A DNA stretch of 64,000 nt from CAYJAY01 sp964368445 (lineage in GTDB: Bacteria > Bacillota > Clostridia > Oscillospirales > Ruminococcaceae), in the NCBI GenBank assembly GCA_964368445.1, contig CAYJAY010000001.1:124001-188000 (forward strand), given 5' to 3'. The position numbers and the translations under genes were made by a program. Below are positions 43,557 through 51,712 of the stretch, in pieces. The stretch's first letter is position 1. Each line of letters opens with the position of its first letter. The notes under the pieces are model-generated. The model saw only the letters and a program-made list of their open reading frames with translations, was not told the origin of the DNA and searched no databases.

Positions 43557-45149
43557 ATGTTAAAATTATTAAGCGAAAATCAAAACTTGATAAAACGGAT
43601 TTTTTGGGGTTTGCTCATAGCTTCGCCGTTTGTTTCGGTATATTTGCTGTGTGCTTTTCAGGGCGGAAACTTGTTTGACATATATCTTCCAAACTCGCTT
43701 TGGAACGACGAGGTGTTCTATTATAAACAGATAGAAGCGATGGTGCATTACGGAATTCCGCAAGGATATTTCGGATATGACGAATCACGAGCAGCCTATC
43801 TGACGTTTGGAGCGTGGAGTCCTTTTATGCATGTGCCGTATGCTGTGTATGGTTGGGTTTTTGGTTGGAATTTGCTTTCGCCTATTTTGGTAAACATATT
43901 GTTTATGACTATTGCATTTTGTGTGTTGGTTATAGTGCTTAAGCCGGATATAATAGCCTCGTTGTTTTTGATTTTGTTTAATCTTTTTTTCACGCCGGGT
44001 TCAAGGCATATTGCCTCCGGAATGGCAGAAGCATTTGCTTTTGCAGTTTCAATAGCTTTAGTTACAATGTTAATTAAAATTTTAGATAGTGAAAAATCTA
44101 GGGTTTACGATATTATTTTTTTCTTAATCTCAGCATACGGAATATTACTGCGTCCGTACTTTGCGATATTTTTAGTTGTCTATATAATTTTGATGATTTT
44201 TCGTAAAAAATATGTGAAGAGCATAGTTGCCGCAGCTACGACAGCAGTTTCGGTTATACTATATTTTTGGGTTGAAAATAATTTAAGCGCGCCATATTTT
44301 AAACCGATTACCGAAATCGACAACTTTCTATTTGTTTTGCAAAATGAGACATTCTCAAGACTTATAGAATTTACAGGGGAGATTTTAAACCGAAATTTAA
44401 CAACGGTATATCTCTATTCGTTTGGCATGTTTCGTTCCGACAGCCCAATAGTTCCGGACGGGTTAACGTTTATTTACATGGTCTTTTTTGTTTTGCTGTT
44501 GGTTTTAATTATTAAACTTGTTTTGTCGTTCATATTAAAAGAAAAGGAAAACAAAAAAATATGCGCCGTTGCAATTTTCATAATGGTCTCTGTTTTTATT
44601 GCAACGATTATACTGTATAATAACGGACGTCACCTGATGTTTTCAATCTATACAGCCATAATAGTTTTGTCTTTGATGAAATTTAAAAGTGGAAAGATAT
44701 TTTTTATATTAACTTTGGTTGCCTGCATTTTTCTAACTGTCAATGATCCTTTTTACACGATTGTACCGATGAAAGATAGCGGCGAACAACAACAGGCACA
44801 ACATCAACAGTTAGAACAAACGCTTGAACAAAATATGCCGCAAGCTGGGTTGACACATGACAGGTATGAAAACACGGTAGCAGTTGTTTATGTAGACTTT
44901 AACCAACAACAAGGAATAACCACTAAGTGGCAAGACTTATACTTTTTCCCAAAAGGATACGGATTAAACTTGATGGTTAATCTGCCCGAAGTTTACAAGT
45001 CTAAGTACATCTTTACCCCGTTGGGCGGCAAGGTTGAACAGTCTATCTTGGAACATGGAAAAAAAGAAGATCTGATGATAGCCGAATGGAATGGTAATGC
45101 TGTATACTTAAACCCCCTTTTTGAATCGACTGTAATTCCGATTGAGTAA
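43557..45149 (+). CDS. Large polytopic membrane protein, GT-C-like (copy 2)
   Basis: The 530-residue paralogue of the preceding gene. It shares IFWGLLIASPFVSVYLLCA near the N-terminus, WNDEVFYYKQIEAMVHYGIP in the first outer loop, YFFPKGYG and LEHGKKEDLMIAEWNG in the C-terminal outer domain. A Gln-rich stretch (GEQQQAQHQQLEQTLEQ) is specific to it. About ten membrane helices are predicted. CAAGAGG lies 8 nt before the ATG. The two genes are 81 bp apart and arose by tandem duplication; divergence in the middle suggests different substrates. The function is not established. Confidence 0.8.
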   Translation: MLKLLSENQNLIKRIFWGLLIASPFVSVYLLCAFQGGNLFDIYLPNSLWNDEVFYYKQIEAMVHYGIPQGYFGYDESRAAYLTFGAWSPFMHVPYAVYGWVFGWNLLSPILVNILFMTIAFCVLVIVLKPDIIASLFLILFNLFFTPGSRHIASGMAEAFAFAVSIALVTMLIKILDSEKSRVYDIIFFLISAYGILLRPYFAIFLVVYIILMIFRKKYVKSIVAAATTAVSVILYFWVENNLSAPYFKPITEIDNFLFVLQNETFSRLIEFTGEILNRNLTTVYLYSFGMFRSDSPIVPDGLTFIYMVFFVLLLVLIIKLVLSFILKEKENKKICAVAIFIMVSVFIATIILYNNGRHLMFSIYTAIIVLSLMKFKSGKIFFILTLVACIFLTVNDPFYTIVPMKDSGEQQQAQHQQLEQTLEQNMPQAGLTHDRYENTVAVVYVDFNQQQGITTKWQDLYFFPKGYGLNLMVNLPEVYKSKYIFTPLGGKVEQSILEHGKKEDLMIAEWNGNAVYLNPLFESTVIPIE

Positions 45150-45200
45150 TACATATTTAATCTGGAATACAATATATTAAAAAACACGAGGTATTTAAAA

Positions 45201-45497
45201 ATGGTTCGACACATCGTAATGTGGAAACTTAAAGAAACCGCCGAGGGCGGAACAAAATTCGACAACGCTGCAATAATGAAACAACGTCTTGAAGCGCTTG
45301 TTGGGGTAATCGACGGGCTTGTAAGCGCTACCGTTTCGCCGGTGGGATACAGCGAAGGGTTTAACCTTTGCCTTGATTCGACATTCGAGTCGAAACAAGC
45401 GTTGGCTTTCTATCAAAAACACCCCGAACATCAAAAGGTTCGCGAGTTTGTACATAAAGTTATTGAAAATCGTTCGGCTTGCGACTTTGAATTTTAA
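45201..45497 (+). CDS. Dabb (stress-responsive alpha/beta-barrel) domain protein
   Basis: A 98-residue single-domain protein. The N-terminus MVRHIVMWKLKE and the C-terminal part with YQKHPEHQKVREFV and the final strand fit the Dabb family of dimeric ferredoxin-like folds. The biochemical role of bacterial single-domain members is unknown; some relatives are monooxygenase-like or cyclases. CACGAGG lies 12 nt before the ATG. It follows the membrane protein pair on the same strand and ends at a strong terminator. Confidence 0.88.
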   Translation: MVRHIVMWKLKETAEGGTKFDNAAIMKQRLEALVGVIDGLVSATVSPVGYSEGFNLCLDSTFESKQALAFYQKHPEHQKVREFVHKVIENRSACDFEF

Positions 45498-45500
45498 CAT

Positions 45501-45530
45501 AAATCCCCCCGCCTTTAGACGGGGGGATTT
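45501..45530. terminator. Bidirectional terminator between Dabb gene and azlD
   Basis: AAATCCCCCCG pairs with CGGGGGGATTT around a short loop, between converging genes. Confidence 0.9.
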
Positions 45531-45547
45531 GCTTTTATCATTTTTCT

Positions 45548-45871
45548 CTAGAACACCAGTTGTACCAAAAGCATATAACACGCCGTTCCCGAGATTATCG
45601 ATAACAACGTGTTGTGCCTTAATTTGTGCACGACTACGACTATTATGACACACAAGGCCTCGGGTATTCCGAACGGCGATGACACAAACGTTACGCCTTT
45701 CAAGCAGTACACAACAAGCATCGCCATGATAGAATAGGGAAGAACGTTTCCAAGGTAGATAATAGATTTTGGGGTTTTGTTACGAAACAAAACAAACGGC
45801 AGGAACCGCAAAAATGCCGTAACAAGCGCTACTACTGCGATTAAAAGCAAAGAATGTGTTACGTTAATCAT
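45548..45871 (-). CDS. azlD: Branched-chain amino acid transport protein AzlD
   Basis: A 107-residue membrane protein with three to four helices that partners AzlC in export of branched-chain amino acids or analogues such as azaleucine. The start MINVTHSLLLIAVVAL (45871) overlaps the azlC stop as ATGATTAA; the longer frame to 45916 lies inside azlC. The motif FLPFVLFRNKTPKSI and YLGNVLPYSIMAMLVVYCL are typical. Transcribed after azlC and ending at the strong terminator. Confidence 0.92.
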   Translation of the reverse strand: MINVTHSLLLIAVVALVTAFLRFLPFVLFRNKTPKSIIYLGNVLPYSIMAMLVVYCLKGVTFVSSPFGIPEALCVIIVVVVHKLRHNTLLSIISGTACYMLLVQLVF

Positions 45872-46565
45872 TATTAGACATCCTTTCGTTATACCCGCGC
45901 TCGGCAAAAAGCGCAATCGTTATTCCTGCCATAGACGGGATTAAAAAGTTATCTGCTCCGAAGATTAAAAGACAGATTATCGAAATGACGAGTCCGCTTA
46001 TAGCCGGAACGTGGTTTTTTGTTTTTTCCCATTGTTCGACAAAGATAATGACAAACAAAGCTGTCATCGCAAAATCAATTCCTGCGGTGTTGAAGTTTAG
46101 CGAGCTTCCGAGAATTCCGCCAAGCACGCTTCCCAAAACCCAATAAAATTGGTTGAAAATCGAAACAAAAAGATAATAGCTTTGTTTGTTCACATCGTTC
46201 GGGAGTGTTGGAGAACAAACTAAAGAATATGTTTCGTCGGTGAGCGCAAAGATAAGATATGGTTTTTTTGCGCCGGTCTTTTTATATTCCTCAAGCATTG
46301 TAATTCCATAGAAGATATGGCGAACGTTTATCATAAGCGTCATAAACGCCGTGACGATAAGCGACGCGCCGGTCGCCATAAGGTCTATTGCAACAAATTG
46401 CATAGAGCCGGCGAAGATAGAAAGGCTCATGAGCCCTGCCCAAACAAAGCTGTAGCCCTTGCTTTCAAGCAACATTCCAAACCCAATTCCAATGACGATG
46501 TACCCCGCCATGACAGGGATAGACGACTTAAAAGCAAATTTAATGCTGTTTTTTAAATTTGACAT
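45864..46565 (-). CDS. azlC: Branched-chain amino acid exporter AzlC
   Basis: A 233-residue membrane protein of the AzlC/BrnF family with about seven helices. GYIVIGIGFGMLLESKGYS, SLSIFAGSMQFVAIDLM and the RHIFYGITM segment near residue 85 are family-typical. Together with AzlD it exports branched-chain amino acids. The gene has no regulator next to it. GATATTTGAAAGATG at the start gives a modest ribosome site. Confidence 0.93.
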   Translation of the reverse strand: MSNLKNSIKFAFKSSIPVMAGYIVIGIGFGMLLESKGYSFVWAGLMSLSIFAGSMQFVAIDLMATGASLIVTAFMTLMINVRHIFYGITMLEEYKKTGAKKPYLIFALTDETYSLVCSPTLPNDVNKQSYYLFVSIFNQFYWVLGSVLGGILGSSLNFNTAGIDFAMTALFVIIFVEQWEKTKNHVPAISGLVISIICLLIFGADNFLIPSMAGITIALFAERGYNERMSNND

Positions 46566-46605
46566 CTTTCAAATATCCTTTAATATAATAATATTTTTAA
46601 TACAT

Positions 46606-46631
46606 AAAAAAGAGAGGGCAAAATACCCTCT
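46606..46631 (-). terminator. Terminator (minus strand) after the glycosyltransferase operon
   Basis: On the minus strand AGAGGG-(7 nt)-CCCTCT is followed by CTTTTTT. It lies between the end of the glycosyltransferase operon and azlC. Confidence 0.75.
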
Positions 46632-46790
46632 GCATCTTTTTGTTATACAGTCGAAAATTCCGTGGCGACGTTTTGGACACGCCTTAACATTAAACAATCG
46701 ACAGTTATAATTGAACGTTGATTGTTTATGTTTGCTTTTAGCGAATTACCGAGGCAATTTGACAAAATCATTTTAAACACAAAGATTATT

Positions 46791-47735
46791 TTAAACAGTA
46801 AGGTTGGAACTTTCAGCAACTACATATTGCGGAGAATCGTTTATGCTTATAAACATACGCCCAAGATATTCCCCCAAAAGCCCAAGCATCAGCATCAGAA
46901 GACCGTTGGTGAACAGAAGGACCGACATAAGGGAACTCCAACCGTCTGCGCTTGTCGGAAGACTTCCCGAAAGAACAAGCCTTCTTATTATTATGTATAT
47001 CCCAAAGATAAACCCAAAAACAGCGACAATTCCGCCCACAAGCGTGGCAATGCGCAACGGTTTTATGGAAAAAGAAGTGAATCCATTAAGCCAAAGGGAA
47101 AGCATCTTTTTAAACGAATAGTTAGAGGTGCCGATTTCGCGAGCACGGTGGTTTATGTTTACGTTTTTAATCTTGGCGGTCGAACGAATCAGAAGACCTT
47201 GCATATAGGGATAGGGATTTTTATATTTTATAATCTCGTCGCGAACAAATTTTTTACAAACAAAATAACTTGACAGATAAAGATCTTTCGGTTTTCCGAT
47301 TAGATACCATGCCATCAAATCGTTGACGCGACTACCGAAGTTTTTAAACAAGCTGTGTTTTTTGTTGTGGTATTTTGCCATTGCGACGTCACAGTCATCG
47401 CCCAAAGCGTCGATTAAACCGAAAACTTCACTTGCCGGGGTTTGTCCATCGTCGTCGAGACAAACAACTATATCGCCACTGGAATTGTTGAGCCCCGCCA
47501 TTATCGCCCCGTGTTGACCAAAGTTTTTGGAAAGGTTAATGCCCTTTATCTTTGTATCGTTTTCGCAAAGTTGTTTTATCTTTTCAAACGTGTTGTCGGG
47601 CGACTTGTCGTTGACCAAAACAATCTCATAGTCGTAGTCGTCGCGCGAAGATATCGTTTGTTTGATTTCGTCGACAACAATCGGAATTGTTTTTTCGGAG
47701 TTGTAACAGGGGATTACAAAAGAAACTGTTTTCAA
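46791..47735 (-). CDS. Family 2 glycosyltransferase, polyprenyl-phosphate type (GtrB/ArnC-like)
   Basis: A 314-residue enzyme that probably transfers a sugar from a nucleotide donor to undecaprenyl phosphate. The GT-A domain has VSFVIPCYNSEKTIP, LVNDKSPDNT and the metal-binding CLDDDGQTP; two membrane helices near the C-terminus (about 232-252 and 265-290) anchor it. I choose a TTG start at 47735, one base after the acetyltransferase stop and 9 nt after AAAGGGG; an in-frame ATG at 47762 would overlap that gene. Third gene of the amino-sugar cassette, so its donor may be the acetylated amino sugar, but this is inference. Confidence 0.9.
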   Translation of the reverse strand: MKTVSFVIPCYNSEKTIPIVVDEIKQTISSRDDYDYEIVLVNDKSPDNTFEKIKQLCENDTKIKGINLSKNFGQHGAIMAGLNNSSGDIVVCLDDDGQTPASEVFGLIDALGDDCDVAMAKYHNKKHSLFKNFGSRVNDLMAWYLIGKPKDLYLSSYFVCKKFVRDEIIKYKNPYPYMQGLLIRSTAKIKNVNINHRAREIGTSNYSFKKMLSLWLNGFTSFSIKPLRIATLVGGIVAVFGFIFGIYIIIRRLVLSGSLPTSADGWSSLMSVLLFTNGLLMLMLGLLGEYLGRMFISINDSPQYVVAESSNLTV

Positions 47736-47736
47736 T

Positions 47737-48291
47737 CTAGTCAACCCCTTTAACAAATTCATTTTTTAACATCGACATGATGACAACATCTTCGTATTTT
47801 CCGTTGTCGTAGACTTCTTTTCTCAACGTTCCGTCTATTGAATATCCAACACGTCTATATGTCGCAACAGCACGATGATTGTTGGCTATGACGCGAAGAT
47901 AAACCTTGTTAAGACCTAAAACATCAAATCCGTATTCCGTTATAAGCCTTGTTGCCTCGAACCCGACGCCTTTGCCGCGTTGGTCTGTCTCACCTATAAA
48001 AATTCCAAACTCGCCTTTTTTATTTGTGAAATCAATATCTTTTATAAACGTTGTTCCAAGTGAAACCCCGGTTGAACTAAGCGTTATGACAAACTGTGCA
48101 ACCTCACCGGTGAAGACTTTGTTTTTAAGCCAGTTGTTGTGGCTTTGTTCCGTTATGTCGGAACGGTCGAGAAAATACTTTCTAACCTCTTCGGAGTTTC
48201 GCCAACGTACGATATCTTTGGTGTCTTCGATTGTAATCGGACGCAACGTGACGTTTTTTCCGACTAGACTTTTCAAGTTTTCATTAGACAA
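47737..48291 (-). CDS. GNAT-family N-acetyltransferase, probable nucleotide amino-sugar acetyltransferase
   Basis: A 184-residue acetyl-CoA-dependent acetyltransferase of the RimJ/PseH-like group. The acetyl-CoA site is QRGKGVGFEATRLI near residue 110; N-terminal NVTLRPITIEDTKDIVRWRN is typical. I start at TTG 48291 (LSNENLKSL), overlapping the aminotransferase stop with AAGGTG upstream; the frame to 48363 lies inside that gene. By position after a WecE-type aminotransferase it probably acetylates the new amino group of the dTDP-sugar, as WecD does in Gram-negatives, but it is not a clear WecD homologue. Confidence 0.85.
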   Translation of the reverse strand: MSNENLKSLVGKNVTLRPITIEDTKDIVRWRNSEEVRKYFLDRSDITEQSHNNWLKNKVFTGEVAQFVITLSSTGVSLGTTFIKDIDFTNKKGEFGIFIGETDQRGKGVGFEATRLITEYGFDVLGLNKVYLRVIANNHRAVATYRRVGYSIDGTLRKEVYDNGKYEDVVIMSMLKNEFVKGVD

Positions 48292-49423
48292 AAAATTCAC
48301 ACACCTTATCAACAATTTTTTGATTTTCGCTTTGCATACCAAACCAAAGCGGCAACCGCACAATTCTTCCCGAATATTCTTCCGTTATAGGAACGTCTTC
48401 AGGCTTGTATCCAAGCGACAACCCGACAGGCGCAGAATGAAGCGGAATATAGTGGAACACCGACATGATTTCGGCTTTTTTCAAAAATGCTATAAAATCA
48501 TCCCGTGTTTTTCTGCTGTCAAGCATAAGATAGTACATGTGCGCGTTGTGTGTTGCATAGTCAGGTATAAACGGGCGACTTAAAATTCCTTTTTGCTCAA
48601 GATGTTCAAAGCCGCTGTGGTAGGCGTTCCAAGTTTCCATTCGGCCGTTAAGTATCTCGTTAAAACGTTCAAGCTGTCCGCAAAGCATCGCGGCAAGTAT
48701 GTCGGACGGAAGGTAGGACGACCCGGGACTTCTCCAAGTGTATTTATCAACCATACCGCGCATGAACAAACTTCTGTCCGTTCCTTTTTCGCGCATAATT
48801 TCGGCGCGTTTCATGTCTTCAGGGGCTTTAACAACAAGCGCTCCGCCCTCGCCCATGACATAGTTTTTTGATTCGTGGAACGAAAACGCCGCATGGCTTG
48901 AAAGCGTTCCGCAACCCCTTCCTTTATAGGTGCTGCCAACCGCTTGCGCCGCGTCTTCCGACACGATTATGTTATGTTTATTAGCGATGTTGTTAATCGC
49001 GTCCATGTCACACGGAACGCCGGCATAGTGTACCGGGACAATAGCCTTTGTTTTGTCCGTTATAAGCGGTTCGATTAAGTTCGCGTCAAGGTTCATCGTC
49101 CTTTTATCTACATCACAAAAAACAATCTTTGCACCGCGAAGCAGATATGCGTTTGCGGTTGAAACAAAGGTGTACGACGGCATTATAACTTCGTCGCCTT
49201 CTTTGATTTCGGCGAGCATAGCGCCCATTTCAAGGGCATGGGTTCCCGACGTCGTCAGAAGAATTTCGGGCTCGTTCCCGTTCATATCTTTGCCGATGAT
49301 TTGTTTGAGAAGTTCGGTGGCCTTTTTTGTGAAAAAACCGTCTCCGCAAAGAGTTTTGTCCGCCGCTTGCGCCATGTAATCTTTTTCGAGAGCGGTTATT
49401 GAAGGACGATTGAACAAAAGCAT
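48284..49423 (-). CDS. rffA: dTDP-4-amino-4,6-dideoxygalactose transaminase type (DegT/DnrJ/EryC1 family)
   Basis: A 379-residue PLP enzyme that makes a 4-amino-4,6-dideoxy sugar nucleotide. It closely matches the E. coli WecE/RffA pattern: LCGDGFFT near the N-terminus, EVIMPSYTFVSTANA, VPVHYAGVPCDMD, SEDAAQAVGSTYKG, the PLP-lysine in FSFHESKNYVMGEGG, REKGTDRS and KAEIMSVFHYIPLHSAP. AAAGGAAAC lies before the ATG. It is the first gene of a three-gene cassette with acetyltransferase and glycosyltransferase. The donor genes (rmlA, rmlB) are not in the window. Confidence 0.92.
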   Translation of the reverse strand: MLLFNRPSITALEKDYMAQAADKTLCGDGFFTKKATELLKQIIGKDMNGNEPEILLTTSGTHALEMGAMLAEIKEGDEVIMPSYTFVSTANAYLLRGAKIVFCDVDKRTMNLDANLIEPLITDKTKAIVPVHYAGVPCDMDAINNIANKHNIIVSEDAAQAVGSTYKGRGCGTLSSHAAFSFHESKNYVMGEGGALVVKAPEDMKRAEIMREKGTDRSLFMRGMVDKYTWRSPGSSYLPSDILAAMLCGQLERFNEILNGRMETWNAYHSGFEHLEQKGILSRPFIPDYATHNAHMYYLMLDSRKTRDDFIAFLKKAEIMSVFHYIPLHSAPVGLSLGYKPEDVPITEEYSGRIVRLPLWFGMQSENQKIVDKVCEFFV

Positions 49424-49573
49424 AATGCATGTTTCCTTTGTGATTATTTGTTATTATAAGTTATCATAATAATACAATAATTATAGGTGTTTTGTCAAAC
49501 TATTAACTCTTTTTTATGTTGACTTTTACAATAATAAAACAAACTGTGATTTTTGCAAGTTTTCTCAAAACAG

Positions 49574-49603
49574 GCATATTTTTCATTCGAAGTATCATAT
49601 AGT
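49574..49603 (+). promoter_or_regulatory. Candidate sigma-E promoter before spoIIP
   Basis: GCATATT (49574-49580), 15 bp, CATATAGT (49596-49603). This resembles the Bacillus mother-cell sigma-E pattern (ATATT-type -35, CATA-type -10), 32 bp before the gene. SpoIIP is a sigma-E-controlled protein in Bacillus. Match judged by eye. Confidence 0.5.
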
Positions 49604-49634
49604 TTTTAAAAAGCTAAAAGGATTATTTAATTAT

Positions 49635-50828
49635 ATGGACAAAAAAAAACACTTAATTTTTATAAAAGCTATTGTGACGACTTTATTTATATCTATTGGA
49701 ATTGGTGGTTTTGTTTTAAGTTGTTTAAACAATCCCGAAAGATGGCTCTCGTATCTTACGATTATCGGAACGGGGACAAACGTTCCATATGCAACGCTTA
49801 TTTCAACCAAGCAAACGCTTGAACAGAAAAACAATTCCTCGATGACCCACAGTTCCCAAAACGGAATAGAAAACGACAGTAGTCTTTCGGTGTACAACCC
49901 TGAACACGGTTATGTTATAGAACAAATAGAACAGCTTAAACCTACGGAAGAGATGGTTGATAACAACTCTTCGTTTTTTGCGGACCAAGAAACCGCCGAC
50001 GCGCTTATTCCGATTGGACAGCGAAAACCAACCCTTGAGCTTTCGCTTAATGTCACACAAGAAAACGAGCAATATTTAAAGTTTGGCGATGGCATAACGC
50101 TTAACAATACGTCGATAGATAACGACGAAGCAAAAAAACAGCTTGAACAACCATTGTCCTATGCGATTGAGTTAAATTCAAGCGAACCGCAAGTTTTAAT
50201 CTTCCACACCCACACAACCGAGAGTTTTGACAGGTTTGATGTGGATTATTACGACATAAACTATCCGACGCGTTCGACCGACAGCAAAAATAATATAGTC
50301 AAGATTGGGGAGACGATAACAAATGTGCTTATTTCAAACGGAATTAACACGGTTCATGCGACCGAATACCACGACTATCCTGCTTTTGACGGCGCATATT
50401 ATCGAAGCGCCGACACCGTAACAAAATATCTTGAACTCTACCCATCGATTAAAGTGGTGCTCGACGTCCACAGAGACGGTTTAGAGCGTGAGGACGGAAC
50501 AAGGCTTAAACCGCTTGTGACTATCGACGAAAAAAAGATAGCCCAGATTATGCTTGTGTGCAACGCCGACGACGGAACAGGATATCATCCCGATTTTTAT
50601 GAAAACTTTCGTCTTGCCGCGCGAATACAAAGTGACATGGAAACGCTTTTCCCCGGAATAACAAGGCCAATTCTTTTTGATTATCGTGATTATAACCAGT
50701 TTATGCACCCCGGAATGTTGCTTGTCGAGGTTGGTTCCCACGGAAATTCGCTTGAACAAGCCGTGCTTTCGGCGGCATGTTTCGGAACAGCTCTTTCACA
50801 AACATTGGAACAGCTTTCCCAAAGTTGA
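49635..50828 (+). CDS. spoIIP: Stage II sporulation protein P (peptidoglycan hydrolase)
   Basis: A 397-residue membrane-anchored amidase/endopeptidase that works with SpoIID and SpoIIM to thin septal peptidoglycan so the mother cell can engulf the forespore. A helix near residues 9-31 is followed by a low-complexity linker and the SpoIIP domain from about residue 190: VLIFHTHTTESFD (zinc His and Glu), VVLDVHRDG and the VEVGSHGN end motif. AAAGGAT precedes the ATG. It stands alone, divergent from the sugar cassette, with a sigma-E-like promoter. It marks the organism as an endospore-former or the descendant of one. Confidence 0.94.
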   Translation: MDKKKHLIFIKAIVTTLFISIGIGGFVLSCLNNPERWLSYLTIIGTGTNVPYATLISTKQTLEQKNNSSMTHSSQNGIENDSSLSVYNPEHGYVIEQIEQLKPTEEMVDNNSSFFADQETADALIPIGQRKPTLELSLNVTQENEQYLKFGDGITLNNTSIDNDEAKKQLEQPLSYAIELNSSEPQVLIFHTHTTESFDRFDVDYYDINYPTRSTDSKNNIVKIGETITNVLISNGINTVHATEYHDYPAFDGAYYRSADTVTKYLELYPSIKVVLDVHRDGLEREDGTRLKPLVTIDEKKIAQIMLVCNADDGTGYHPDFYENFRLAARIQSDMETLFPGITRPILFDYRDYNQFMHPGMLLVEVGSHGNSLEQAVLSAACFGTALSQTLEQLSQS

Positions 50829-50836
50829 GCGCGTGT

Positions 50837-51712
50837 TTAACGGTGCACGATGTTGTCGATTGTCAACAAAATATCTTGATCGATACAAATCGAACGTTGC
50901 TCGATCTCTTTTGGACAGCAAGCATTTTCGAGATTGATTGTCACATAATTTGCGTTTTGGTTTTGATATACCATCTGCCAAAAGGGAATTTTAATAATGG
51001 TAGGCGTATTATACCCAACCCCGAGTTCGATAAATAAAACATTTTTACCGTTTGCTTTTTTTAAAAATTCTTGATATAGTTTGGCGGCTTTGTGCCAACC
51101 TTCGGTCTCGACAAACGTCTCGTCCTTTCTAAGGTTGGTTGTCATCTCTGCGCCACAGACGGGACAGGTTGGAACAAGTTTGGATGGAATTTTAAAATCC
51201 TTTTGTTGTTCAATCATCTTGGTGACCGATTCAAAATTATCATAGGTTTTGTTGTGGCAAGGTTTTGAACATTGGAAAAGCCCATAATCGCCTTGTGTGT
51301 AAAATAGGCGGTTTTTATCAAAACCGTTGCGCACAAAAAGCATGTCGACGTTTGTTGTTACCACGAAATAATCTTTATCCTTCACAAGCGAAAAAAGGTC
51401 TTGATATAGCGAGTTGTCCGATTTTTCATATCGGTTGCAATGGATATGGCGGCTCCAATATGCCCAATGCTCTTCCGGAGTTTTATGGTTGTAAAATGCC
51501 GCGGAATACATGTCCGAAAGGTTGTATCTTTCGATGAAATCGGAAAACAGCGAACTAAACCGCTCTCCACTGTATGAAAGACCGGCCGAGGCCGAAAGTC
51601 CGGCGCCGGCGCCGACAACAACAAAGTCGCAGCTTTTTAAAAGCTCGTTTATTTTTGCGGTTTTTTGTGAAAAACTCTCGACGTTCCGTTTGGTTAAATT
51701 TGAGTTAAGCAT
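50837..51712 (-). CDS. Class M sirtuin-like protein (SirTM), probable ADP-ribosyltransferase
   Basis: A 291-residue Sir2-fold protein. NAD-binding VVVGAGAGLSASAGLSY (about 25-45) and FVVTTNVDMLFV (about 118) are present, with a zinc site at FQCSKPC and CPVCGAE. The catalytic His of deacetylases (in HG) is here Gln in YTQGDYGLFQC, as in class M sirtuins, which ADP-ribosylate lipoylated carrier proteins. The start is the ATG at 51712, 7 nt after AGAGGAT and overlapping the macrodomain stop; the longer frame to 51733 is unlikely. Its canonical GcvH-L and LplA2 partners are absent here. Confidence 0.88.
   Translation of the reverse strand: MLNSNLTKRNVESFSQKTAKINELLKSCDFVVVGAGAGLSASAGLSYSGERFSSLFSDFIERYNLSDMYSAAFYNHKTPEEHWAYWSRHIHCNRYEKSDNSLYQDLFSLVKDKDYFVVTTNVDMLFVRNGFDKNRLFYTQGDYGLFQCSKPCHNKTYDNFESVTKMIEQQKDFKIPSKLVPTCPVCGAEMTTNLRKDETFVETEGWHKAAKLYQEFLKKANGKNVLFIELGVGYNTPTIIKIPFWQMVYQNQNANYVTINLENACCPKEIEQRSICIDQDILLTIDNIVHR

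Noticed and set aside
47762..48363. Longer starts for the glycosyltransferase (47762) and acetyltransferase (48363)
   Set aside because: Both would run far into the upstream gene; TTG starts at 47735 and 48291 have better-placed ribosome sites. The choice for the glycosyltransferase is less certain.
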